DNA of 17,776 nt, taken from assembly GCA_052148715.1 (NCBI GenBank), contig JBKQHQ010000069.1, forward strand, positions 1-17,776, written 5' to 3'. This stretch comes from JBKQHQ01 sp052148715 (GTDB lineage Bacteria; Pseudomonadota; Alphaproteobacteria; Rhizobiales; Xanthobacteraceae). Below the pieces are notes generated by a model. It was not told the DNA's origin, made no database searches, and saw only the letters and a program-made list of their open reading frames with translations. Both the position numbers and the translations under genes were made by a program. Below, one piece after another: positions 1 to 6,057 of this stretch (positions are counted from its first letter, which is position 1; the number at the start of each line of letters is the position of its first letter).

Positions 1-207
1 AGCAGAATCAATACCGTTCCGACAAGTTCGCCGTCCACCCTCGAATTGATCCGGCATAAGAATTTATCGTTGTCGGAATGAAACCCGAGCGCCTTGCCCG
101 GGTCCAAGCGTTGGCAAAGACGTCGCTAATTCGTCGGGTGGTCCGCTATTGAGGTCGAGCCGGGAACATACGCTATATTCTCTGCCGGTTCGAATGGACC
201 CCAAACC
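1..207. other. Upstream region of the monooxygenase
   Basis: No convincing gene is seen in the first 207 bases. The only structured signal is a possible sigma-70-like promoter just before the monooxygenase: TTGAGG at 149-154 and TATATT at 174-179. The 19-base spacer is longer than the usual 17, so the assignment is weak. Whatever lies to the left is cut off by the window edge. Confidence 0.35.
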
Positions 208-1416
208 ATGGCGAGGACGCTGCGGATCGGAATCATCGGCGCTGGAATTGGTGGGGTTGCAGCCGCCTGCGCGCTCCGCCAGCACGGTTTCGAGGTTATC
301 ATCCATGAACGCGCCGACGAGCTTGGTGAGGTCGGCGCCGGGCTGCAGCTTGGACCAAATGCGGTCAAGGTGCTGCTCGGGCTTAACGTGTTCGAAGCGT
401 TGCGCCCGCTCGCATTTGAGCCGACCAACATCGTGTCAATCGCCTGGGACGATGCACATCTGCGCTACCGCGAACCGCTCAAGGCCGTAGCGGCGTCGCG
501 CTTCGGCGCGCCCTATGTGATGGCCCATCGCGCCGACCTGCATCGCCTGCTCCTGGATAAGCTGCCGGAGGCGAGCGTCATTTGTAACGCGGATTGCGTC
601 GGAATGGCCGCGATGAATGCGAGCGCAAGTGCAAGCTTCGCGGACGGTCGCGCAATCGAGGCCGACATCATCGTCGGGGCGGATGGTATCAATTCGGTCG
701 TCCGTGAAATATTGTTCGGCCGGCAGCCGGCGCGCTTCACGCAGCAGATGGCATGGCGTTGCATGGTGCCGATCGATTGCGTGCCGACCCGGGTCGGCCC
801 CGGCAACGCGGTCTCCATCGGCCGCGACGAATATGTCGGTTGGCTCGGGCCCGAAGGTCACGTGATCTGCTATCCGATCCGCAGCGGCGAGGTTTATAAT
901 ATTTTCGCCGGTCATGTGTCGGACGAATGGGTCGAGGAATCATGGTCGGTTCCGTCGAGCATCGAGGAGCTGCTGACCGGATTCGCCGGCTGGAATCCGG
1001 CGCTGCTCGACATGCTGAGCCACGCCGGACATTGCTTCAAATGGGGCATTCGCGATCGCGATCCGCTACCGCGCTTCACTGCCGGCCGCATCACGCTCCT
1101 CGGCGATGCAGCACATCCGATGATGCCCACGCTCGCCCAGGGTGCTTGTATGGCGCTCGAGGATGCCTATGCGCTCGCGCGCAATCTCGCTCGCCACCGC
1201 GATGACCCGGTGCGCGGCCTCGCCGCCTATGACGGCGAACGCGCGCCCCGCGCCGGCCGAGTGCTCCTCCAGGCCCGCCAGCAATTCCAGAACAATCGCA
1301 CGTCCCCGGCGCCTCCGCCGCTCAGCCGCGACTGGATTTTCGAGCATGACGCCACAAAGGAAATGCCCGGCGTGGGTACGACGCCCGAGCCCGTGCCTCC
1401 GGTTTCGACGTGGTAG
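208..1416 (+). CDS. FAD-dependent aromatic-ring monooxygenase (salicylate / 3-hydroxybenzoate hydroxylase-like)
   Basis: A 402-residue cytoplasmic flavoprotein of the class A hydroxylase family, which uses NAD(P)H and O2 to hydroxylate an aromatic ring. The N-terminal Rossmann motif is G11-A-G-I-G-G16, with acidic E34 ending the second strand to bind the FAD ribose. The DG motif (VGADGINSVVR) lies near residues 154-165 and the GD motif (LLGDAAHPMMPTLAQG) near 297-312. Length is normal for salicylate 1-hydroxylase or 3-hydroxybenzoate 6-hydroxylase. The substrate cannot be set from sequence. The ATG at 208 puts the FAD motif at the expected distance; no strong ribosome binding site is visible. 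The gene stands alone here, and its stop codon lies 7 bp before a tRNA-Val 3' fragment. That suggests it is the last gene of an element integrated from the left. Family is confident, substrate is not. Confidence 0.9.
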   Translation: MARTLRIGIIGAGIGGVAAACALRQHGFEVIIHERADELGEVGAGLQLGPNAVKVLLGLNVFEALRPLAFEPTNIVSIAWDDAHLRYREPLKAVAASRFGAPYVMAHRADLHRLLLDKLPEASVICNADCVGMAAMNASASASFADGRAIEADIIVGADGINSVVREILFGRQPARFTQQMAWRCMVPIDCVPTRVGPGNAVSIGRDEYVGWLGPEGHVICYPIRSGEVYNIFAGHVSDEWVEESWSVPSSIEELLTGFAGWNPALLDMLSHAGHCFKWGIRDRDPLPRFTAGRITLLGDAAHPMMPTLAQGACMALEDAYALARNLARHRDDPVRGLAAYDGERAPRAGRVLLQARQQFQNNRTSPAPPPLSRDWIFEHDATKEMPGVGTTPEPVPPVSTW

Positions 1417-1422
1417 GCCGTC

Positions 1423-1470
1423 CCCTTCACACGGGAGAGGTCGCAGATTCAATCCCTGCAGCGCCCACCA
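1423..1470 (+). tRNA. tRNA-Val(CAC)-like 3' fragment, probable attachment-site scar
   Basis: The sequence reads as the 3' part of a valine tRNA. The anticodon loop TTCACAC (anticodon CAC) is followed by GGGAG closing the anticodon stem, a variable loop, a T arm with TTCAATC between GCAG and CCTGC, and an acceptor half AGCGCCC with discriminator A and encoded CCA. No matching 5' half (expected start GGGCGCT, D arm) is present; the upstream DNA is the end of the monooxygenase gene. It therefore cannot make a tRNA. Tyrosine integrases commonly use tRNA 3' ends as attachment sites, which leaves exactly such a 3' copy at the far end of the element. The orientation implies the element lies to the left, with the intact tRNA outside the window. 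Tool-free reading; the identity call is strong, the att interpretation is inference. Confidence 0.7.
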
Positions 1471-1656
1471 TTAAAGCGTTGAGCATCCTGAAAATTATGG
1501 GCTGCTTCTTCACGGGTAGTTTTTAAGCCCATGATTTGGCCCATGAATAAGTCGCTCGGTTTGTTTTTCGCGATAGTGCGTCGTTGACGTGCGGCGAGCT
1601 CGAGCGAATGACCACTCTGCGAGACGGGGACTTGCTCGGTTTGCAGCTGCCGGCCC

Positions 1657-1703
1657 CGCCCTTCACGGCGGAAACACGGGTTCGATTCCCGTAGGGCGCG
1701 CCA
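1657..1703 (+). tRNA. tRNA-Glu-like 3' fragment, second probable attachment-site scar
   Basis: The stretch CCGCCCTTCACGGCGG matches the glutamate tRNA anticodon arm but with one base missing from the loop. It is followed by a T arm (ACGGG, TTCGATT, CCCGT), acceptor half AGGGCGC, discriminator G and an encoded CCA. The expected 5' start (GCGCCCT and a D arm) is absent upstream. The lost loop base and missing 5' half rule out a working tRNA. It resembles a chromosomal attachment-site copy left by a tRNA-targeted integrase, with the element expected on the left side of the fragment. It lies 186 bp beyond the valine scar, suggesting stacked integrations. Assignment to Glu rests on the anticodon arm. 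Confidence 0.62.
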
Positions 1704-2081
1704 GGGAAATCAAGGACTTAGCCGAAACGCCAGAGTCCAGAGTCCAGTCTGAGTCCAGTTTTGCAAAGTCAGGGTACGAGGTCCCAGCGGGATCGAACGC
1801 ACCGGCGACCCCTCCCCGCCGTCCGCCAGGAGCCCCGCCCATCGCGCCGCCGAGCGACCGTGCCTCAAGCGGACCCGGAGCCCAGCGACCGCGTCAGCGG
1901 CGCGCCTGTGTCCCCTGTTTCTTGATCTTCATCGATAGCGGGGTAGTCTTCCGCTCGGCGGTTTCGGGACGTGGGCAACAGACCGAGGCCGCCGGGAGTT
2001 CCGGCGGTCACGCCGGGACTCCCTTCACACGCGCGCCCTTGTCCGACCGTTCGCGGTACTCAGCGGCGAGGCTTTTCGGCA
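1704..2081. other. Gene-poor stretch between the tRNA scar and the kinase remnant
   Basis: No reading frame here looks like a real protein. A long open frame crosses the region (1589-2107), but it runs through the tRNA scar and its translation is arginine/proline/serine-rich with no family signal. Three short direct copies of AGTCCAG occur at about 1735-1758. Nothing else is recognised. Confidence 0.4.
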
Positions 2082-2531
2082 TCACCCACCGCTCATCGGT
2101 AGCGTAAAGAAAAACGTACTTCCGCGCCCTTCCTCCGATTCACACCAAATCCCTCCCTGGTGACGTTCGACAATTCGCTTGCACGTCGTGAGGCCGAGCC
2201 CGGTCCCGCCATAGGCACCGTTGTGATGCAACCGTTTGAATGGTTGAAACACAATCTGTAAGTGCTCCTGCGGGATGCCGATGCCGTTGTCCGCGACCGA
2301 AAATAGCCACCCACTGTCGTAGCGAGCGGCGCTGACGTGAACGATTGGAGCGGCTTTACAGAACTTGATGCCGTTACCGATGAGATTCTGCAGGAGCTGG
2401 GTCAGTAGCACGGAATTACCGATGACGTTCGGCAGCGGATCATAGACAACCGTCGCACGGCAAGCAGCAATCATTGCCTCAAGATTGGCAAGCGCTTCGG
2501 TGAGCGCGTGCCGCATGGATAGCCCAGCCAA
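2082..2531 (-). pseudogene. Truncated histidine kinase, ATP-binding (HATPase_c) domain only
   Basis: The 149-residue translation is the C-terminal catalytic domain of a sensor histidine kinase. It has an N box (LLQNLIGNGIKF, N49 and N53), a G1 box (D81-N-G-I-G), an F box (FQPF, 95-98) and a G2 box (GGTGLGL, 108-114). The family normally has a phosphoacceptor HisKA helix pair and a sensor domain ahead of this; both are missing. The frame is closed upstream by TAG at 2550-2552, so only a TTG (2531) or ATG (2516) start is available. The sequence resembles kinases with phytochrome- or PAS-type sensors, where an ALANLEA-like segment precedes the ATPase domain. There is no histidine to phosphorylate, so it is probably a relic, although a free ATPase-domain protein cannot be excluded. 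It points away from the recombinase gene. Confidence 0.72.
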
Positions 2532-2677
2532 CGGACGGTCTCGGTGTGCCTAGCCCGCATTCTATCGATCATCTCAAAGAGGCGCGCCTGCTAAGGAGCT
2601 TGAAGCTCGGACTTCTTCTCAAGACCTTGGCAGTACGGCGAGGTGGTTTGTCAACCCGTGGATGGCCAACCGAATGC

Positions 2678-2709
2678 ACTGATTAACAAACTATACAAAC
2701 CTAATCAGT
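2678..2709. repeat. 8-bp perfect inverted repeat upstream of the recombinase
   Basis: ACTGATTA (2678-2685) and TAATCAGT (2702-2709) form a perfect inverted repeat around a 16-bp AT-rich spacer, about 90 bp ahead of the recombinase start. Three direct copies of ATTTTGC follow at 2720, 2734 and 2745. The arrangement could be a recombinase binding/crossover site with accessory arm sites, or an operator. Sequence alone does not decide. Confidence 0.45.
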
Positions 2710-2798
2710 CGACTGGGTAATTTTGCGATCGATATTTTGCATTGATTTTGCCACGACCAGATTCATAATCGGCTTGTTGATGAACGCACGGTGCGGTC

Positions 2799-3374
2799 AT
2801 GGCTGGAAAACAAGCAAAAATTTTATCTGACCGGCAAGTCGATGATCTGCTGTTCATCGCGGCAGCGTACCGACAGCCGATTCGGAACCGAGTGATGGTT
2901 TTGCTGTCGGTCAAGGCCGGCCTGCGGGCGGCCGAGATTGCCAACCTGACATGGGACATGGTCCTCGACGGATCCGGACAAATCGGCCCGACAATCGAGC
3001 TTTGCGACGAAGCGGCCAAGAACGGCAGAGGTCGGCGGCTCCCGATCCATACCGACCTCGACTATGCCCTCCAAGCTTTGCTGCCGCTGACCGGCCCGAC
3101 CGGCCCCGTCGTTCTATCGCAGCGAGGCGGCCGTATGACATCCGTCAGCATCGTCAACTGGTTTGCCCGGGCTTACCGGATCATTGGTCTGACCGGCTGC
3201 TCCTCCCATTCCGGCCGCCGGACGTTCATCACGCGGGCCGCCCGGCTGGTCCATCGCGCCGGCGGCTCCCTTCGGGACGTCCAACTCCTGGCCGGCCACG
3301 CATCAATCCAAACAACCCAGCGGTACATCGACGGCGACAGCGACGCCCAGCGGAAGCTCGTGGGGATGATCTGA
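2799..3374 (+). CDS. Tyrosine recombinase/integrase, catalytic domain only
   Basis: A 191-residue site-specific recombinase of the lambda integrase (tyrosine recombinase) family. All six catalytic positions can be read: R43 in GLRAAEIANL, K74 in the beta-hairpin segment, H137-x-x-R140 in SHSGRRTF, H167 in LAGHASI and the nucleophile Y176 in TQRYID. The protein begins almost directly with the catalytic domain. The N-terminal SAM-like core-binding domain of full-size XerC/D-type enzymes (about 300 residues) is absent, so it is a short form or must work with a partner. The ATG at 2799 lies at the edge of an AT-rich region with repeats. The next gene starts 2 bp after the stop, indicating translational coupling. 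Arginine codons are mostly CGG/CGA, unlike the flanking chromosomal-type genes. Expected role is integration/excision of the surrounding cassette or resolution of replicon dimers. Confidence 0.88.
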   Translation: MAGKQAKILSDRQVDDLLFIAAAYRQPIRNRVMVLLSVKAGLRAAEIANLTWDMVLDGSGQIGPTIELCDEAAKNGRGRRLPIHTDLDYALQALLPLTGPTGPVVLSQRGGRMTSVSIVNWFARAYRIIGLTGCSSHSGRRTFITRAARLVHRAGGSLRDVQLLAGHASIQTTQRYIDGDSDAQRKLVGMI

Positions 3375-3376
3375 TC

Positions 3377-4411
3377 ATGGCCCCCTCCCCTCGGCACCCT
3401 AGACCCAGGTTGGACCCGCAGCCCCACCGGGTTGACTTCGACTATGCGGTTGCTTTGATCGATCGAGTAGCTTCCATCGCCGGCGCAACGACCTTCATTG
3501 ATGACATCAGGGCCGACCTGCACGACGAAGGGGTCCCGGCGGCGATCACGGCCCATCACACCCCGACCCTGTTCGACTGGCTCCTCACAGCCCTCAGCTA
3601 CCAAGGCATCTCGGACCAGGTTGCGCACGGGTACATCGAGGCCCATGGCAAAGCGAGCTGGCAAGGAATTGAAGCCGGCCTCCAGCACCCGATTACGTGC
3701 CCCAAGCTGGCCAGCTACTGGCAATTCCACGGCTGCCACTATCACAAGGGCCACCACACCTGCAGCCGCCCAGACCTAGTCCACGGCTGTCCGTTGCCGG
3801 CCCACGACCTCCGGAACGGCCGCCTCAACCAAGCCGCCTATTCCCTGTACTTGTTCATCAGGGACGTTGCCGGCGGTGACCTCGTTGGGTGGATCGACCA
3901 TCAGTTCGCCGCCGCAGGGCCGCCGGGTCAACCGGGCTGGGCCGCCCGGGCCGGCCAGGCCGTAATCGGACCGCTTCGGCACGTCTTTGGGGTTTCGGAC
4001 AAGATCCTGACGATGACCCTGTCGGGACTCCTGATCAGCGCCCCCGACCGGCCGCACTGGGTCCAAGTCGGCGCCGGGATGATCACGGTCGACACCCTGG
4101 TCCACAACTTCCTGGTCCGGACCGGAATCTTGGCCCGGTTCGCGGCCGACCACCCGTACGGCGCGGGCTGCTACGGCCCAACCGGGTGCGCCAAAATCCT
4201 CGACCGGGTCGCCGCGGCGATTGACGCCCGGCAGTTCAACCCGGCCTTTCCCAAGACCTTCCCGAGGTTTATCCAGAACGCGGTCTGGCGATACTGCGCT
4301 CAACTCGGCCTTGATCTCTGCAACGGCAATCGCATCGATGATCGGCTGCGCTGCGGCAATTTATACTGCCATATATACAGTATATGCGATAGAATATCAT
4401 TGAATAGTTGA
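3377..4411 (+). CDS. Putative divergent endonuclease III-like (HhH-GPD) protein with Cys cluster
   Basis: This 344-residue protein is coupled to the recombinase (ATG 2 bp after its stop). I place it tentatively in the HhH-GPD/endonuclease III fold. G205-V-S-D-K209 resembles the hairpin GVGRK that carries the catalytic lysine. I236-T-V-D239-T-L-V-H resembles the AVDTHI segment that carries the catalytic aspartate. The end has C315, C326, C331 and C337 with RCGNLYC, recalling the C-x6-C-x2-C-x5-C [4Fe-4S] loop of endonuclease III, but spaced 10/4/5. Compared with that enzyme the Lys-Asp distance is 30 instead of 18. A separate Cys/His-rich stretch (C108, C120, H121, H123, H126, H127, C129, C138), followed by a CPLPAHDLRNGRLNQ motif, could bind metal. 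If right, it would be a base-excision-type glycosylase/lyase or a DNA-binding relative. The last 25 codons run into AT-rich DNA, so the C-terminus needs comparison with homologues. The existence of the gene is firm, the fold is inference. Confidence 0.8.
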   Translation: MAPSPRHPRPRLDPQPHRVDFDYAVALIDRVASIAGATTFIDDIRADLHDEGVPAAITAHHTPTLFDWLLTALSYQGISDQVAHGYIEAHGKASWQGIEAGLQHPITCPKLASYWQFHGCHYHKGHHTCSRPDLVHGCPLPAHDLRNGRLNQAAYSLYLFIRDVAGGDLVGWIDHQFAAAGPPGQPGWAARAGQAVIGPLRHVFGVSDKILTMTLSGLLISAPDRPHWVQVGAGMITVDTLVHNFLVRTGILARFAADHPYGAGCYGPTGCAKILDRVAAAIDARQFNPAFPKTFPRFIQNAVWRYCAQLGLDLCNGNRIDDRLRCGNLYCHIYSICDRISLNS

Positions 4412-4460
4412 CTATTATCGTAGAATACTATAGTATTAATACTATTTGACGTAGAATAGA
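4370..4460. promoter_or_regulatory. AT-rich palindrome cluster with promoter, upstream of the 221-residue gene
   Basis: The block is sharply AT-rich in a GC-rich setting. It holds ATATAC-A-GTATAT (4373-4385), AATAGT-TG-ACTATT (4403-4416), the perfect 14-bp palindrome AATACTATAGTATT (4424-4437) and the overlapping perfect 16-bp palindrome ATAGTATTAATACTAT (4430-4445). CGTAGAATA occurs twice (4419-4427 and 4450-4458), 31 bp apart, close to three helical turns. A sigma-70-like promoter fits inside it: TTGACT (4408-4413), 17-bp spacer, TAGTAT (4431-4436), with the -10 lying in the palindromes. That layout suits a repressor operator controlling the gene at 4532. A recombination or replication site is the alternative. 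Confidence 0.6.
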
Positions 4461-4516
4461 TAAATTCGTAAAATGCTATTGCCAGCCGCAATGAGCGGCA
4501 AAACCAAGGATACACT

Positions 4517-4522
4517 AGGAGG
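4517..4522 (+). promoter_or_regulatory. Strong ribosome binding site (AGGAGG)
   Basis: AGGAGG sits 9 bases before the ATG at 4532 and fixes that start, although the first ~45 residues of the product look unstructured. Confidence 0.7.
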
Positions 4523-4531
4523 ATTACTGCG

Positions 4532-5197
4532 ATGACACGAAGAACGCCACCCGCTCGACTGCGGGAACCCGCAAAAGAACCACCGGTTTCACCGAAAAAG
4601 GGGCCCACGAGGCCCCTTCGGCTTTCCAGGGCCAAGGCCATCACCAAGACCGGCCCCGAACCTGGTGAGCAGGCCGACCCAGCGGTCCCGGTCCTGATCG
4701 TCCTCGGGTACGACGACCACGGCAAGCCACGAGCAGCTCGGTTTACGGGCGTCGACCCGGAGTTGGTCGGGAAGGCCGCCGCGGCGATGGACCTCGAAGT
4801 CCGACCCGTAACGACCCCGGACTTGGTCAAGGCCGCCAAGCGGCTACCGGAGGGGCACCTATACGCCAACGGGACCGGGTTCGTTCCAAACATCCGGCAA
4901 GCTCTGTACAGCGACGTCATCGTTGCCTTGGTGGCCGTCGGCGTTGCCGAGCGACAAAAGGCATACCCGCCGGCCGCGGCCAAAGGGTTGCCCCGGACCT
5001 GGGACGAGATCGCCCCGGGTCATGTGGTCGTCGCCCAGGAGACCCTCGAATACGGGTGGTGGGTGGCGATCGTCATTGACCGAGCCGGCGACCTGTTCAC
5101 CCTCCGGTTCCGGGACTACCCGGAGCTGCCGACCTTTGTCCGGCACAAGACCGAGGTCGCCATGATCGGTCGGCCGGCCGAACCAACGACCGAATAG
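4532..5197 (+). CDS. Conserved-looking hypothetical protein (221 aa), not recognised
   Basis: I do not recognise a named family. The first ~48 residues are basic and proline-rich and probably disordered. A compact alpha/beta-looking segment follows (PVLIVLGYDDHGKPRAARF, then an alternating pattern to about residue 140). The C-terminal ~60 residues (GHVVVAQE, YGWWVAIVIDRAGDLFTLRFRDYP) look like a small beta-barrel, possibly nucleic-acid or peptide binding; that is inference from the strand pattern only. No signal peptide or membrane segment is seen. The start is set by AGGAGG at 4517-4522. A hairpin with 8-bp stem lies within codons 23-29. The gene lies between the Nth-like gene and the DUF3768 gene and shares their CGG/CGA-leaning arginine codons, so it is probably part of the same cassette. 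Confidence 0.78.
   Translation: MTRRTPPARLREPAKEPPVSPKKGPTRPLRLSRAKAITKTGPEPGEQADPAVPVLIVLGYDDHGKPRAARFTGVDPELVGKAAAAMDLEVRPVTTPDLVKAAKRLPEGHLYANGTGFVPNIRQALYSDVIVALVAVGVAERQKAYPPAAAKGLPRTWDEIAPGHVVVAQETLEYGWWVAIVIDRAGDLFTLRFRDYPELPTFVRHKTEVAMIGRPAEPTTE
4598..4618 (-). terminator. Terminator-like hairpin inside the 5' coding end (minus-strand polarity)
   Basis: AAGGGGCC (4598-4605) and GGCCCCTT (4611-4618) form a perfect 8-bp stem with a 5-base loop. Read on the minus strand, the stem runs into TTTTT, the form of an intrinsic terminator. On the plus strand the T run is poor. A second short hairpin, GCGGG-AA-CCCGC, lies at 4561-4572. They may stop antisense transcription or affect early translation of the gene they overlap. 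Confidence 0.4.
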
Positions 5198-5212
5198 GAA
5201 TCCGGCCGTGGT

Positions 5213-5250
5213 GTGGGCTTGGGCGACACTTGAGTCTGCCCGAGCCCCAC
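5213..5250 (+). other. Imperfect hairpin after the 221-residue gene
   Basis: GTGGGCTTGGGC (5213-5224) pairs with GCCCGAGCCCCAC (5238-5250), with one bulge and a G-T pair, over a 13-base loop, starting 15 bases after the stop codon. There is no T run, so it may be a processing or weak (Rho-dependent) termination structure. The rest of 5198-5420 holds no recognisable gene. A 10-bp palindrome GTCAGCTGAC lies at 5266-5275. Confidence 0.35.
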
Positions 5251-5420
5251 CCCTCTCAGTTCCGGGTCAGCTGACGGTCCGATCGGTGCAGCCGCCGGAC
5301 CGGTTCACTCACCCGACCCGTCGCCAATCTCCAAACCCCAACCCGCAACCACGCGCAGCTCTCCGGCGCCATGACCAACCGCGCCCGGTCATCAGCTGCG
5401 CAATCATGAAGGATCGACCA

Positions 5421-5750
5421 ATGAACTCGAACCCTGACCGGATTCGCGCCCTCAACGATGCTCTCCGTCAACACCTCACCGGCGGCCGTACCGTGATGAC
5501 CGCCGGGATTGCGGCCCTCGGGGCAGAAGCCGTCGCCCGGATCGTCAAGACCATCGCCGTGTTCGACGACTTTTGTCACGCCAACGACCCTTACAGCGAG
5601 CACGACTTCGGGTCGTTCGAGGCCGACGGCCAGACGATCGTTTTCAAGATCGATTATTTCGACAAGACCCTGACGTACCACTCCCCCGACCCGTCAGACC
5701 CAGCCGTCACCGAACGAGTCATCACGATCATGCTGGCCGACGAATACTGA
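5421..5750 (+). CDS. DUF3768 family protein
   Basis: A 109-residue cytoplasmic protein matching the DUF3768 family as I know it. It opens with a RIRALND helix, has the central FDDFCHANDPYSEHDFGSFE motif, then FKIDYFD, and ends SPDPSDPAVTERVITIMLADEY. Function is unknown; such genes are frequent on alphaproteobacterial plasmids and integrative elements, often beside conjugation or partition genes. The ATG at 5421 is preferred because AAGGA (5409-5413) sits 7 bases upstream. An in-frame ATG at 5406 would add five residues. The same open frame runs further upstream, but that part has no family similarity. A degraded copy of its 3' end occurs at 6327-6390. Confidence 0.87.
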   Translation: MNSNPDRIRALNDALRQHLTGGRTVMTAGIAALGAEAVARIVKTIAVFDDFCHANDPYSEHDFGSFEADGQTIVFKIDYFDKTLTYHSPDPSDPAVTERVITIMLADEY

Positions 5751-5961
5751 CCGGCAATCAACCAATCAGTCGTCCTTCTGATGAAGGACGGCCGTCGCCG
5801 GCAACGGCCAACAGGAGGGCCACTCGATAGGCCGACTCTAGCCGCCTCCCACCATGGCGTAACGGACTCCATGCGAGCAAGCACGGGTGCCGTTGCGGGG
5901 ACCGTGGGTTCAGCTTGCCAAGCGGCGTGACGCCGCTGTGCCCCACCAGCGCGGACTTACT

Positions 5962-5990
5962 GAGCCCCGCGGCAGCGGGGCTCTTTCTCC
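5962..5990 (+). terminator. Intrinsic terminator
   Basis: GAGCCCCGC (5962-5970) and GCGGGGCTC (5975-5983) form a perfect 9-bp GC-rich stem with tetraloop GGCA, followed directly by TTTCTCC. It should end transcription from the cassette carrying the DUF3768 gene and separate it from the 75-residue gene. Confidence 0.75.
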
Positions 5991-6045
5991 CCGATCATGG
6001 ACCAGCACCAATGGCCGATGGCCCTGACCAAAGACACTGAACCTG

Positions 6046-6052
6046 AAGGAGG
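6046..6052 (+). promoter_or_regulatory. Ribosome binding site deciding a TTG start
   Basis: AAGGAGG lies 5 bases before TTG at 6058. It is the best Shine-Dalgarno match nearby and is the reason to accept the rare TTG start of the 75-residue gene. Confidence 0.65.
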
Positions 6053-6057
6053 ACATC

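Larger units (their letters stand above)
5751..6057. other. Intergenic region with hairpins and no gene
   Basis: No coding region is supported. It holds a perfect stem CGTCCTTC/GAAGGACG with loop TGAT (5771-5790), 20 bases after the DUF3768 stop, probably a transcript-end structure although the T run is missing. A second stem AGCGGCG/CGCCGCT with loop TGA lies at 5920-5936, then the terminator at 5962-5990. Confidence 0.45.

Noticed and set aside
1497..1546. ATGGGCT/AGCCCAT inverted repeat and doubled GCCCATGA after the tRNA-Val scar
   Set aside because: The loop is over 20 bases and no T run follows the stem, so it is not a convincing terminator; the short direct repeat alone is too weak to call.
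1775..1815. Reverse-strand tRNA T-arm-like word (TTCGATCCCGCTGGGACC)
   Set aside because: The stem does not pair properly and no acceptor/CCA or anticodon arm accompanies it, so it was not called a third tRNA scar.
1589..2107. 172-codon open frame on the plus strand
   Set aside because: It runs through the tRNA-Glu scar, has no ribosome binding site, and its translation is low-complexity Arg/Pro/Ser-rich with no family features.
2951..3376. N-terminal extension of the Nth-like gene overlapping the recombinase
   Set aside because: This part lies in a shifted frame of the clearly coding recombinase gene; the ATG at 3377, just after the recombinase stop, is the natural start.
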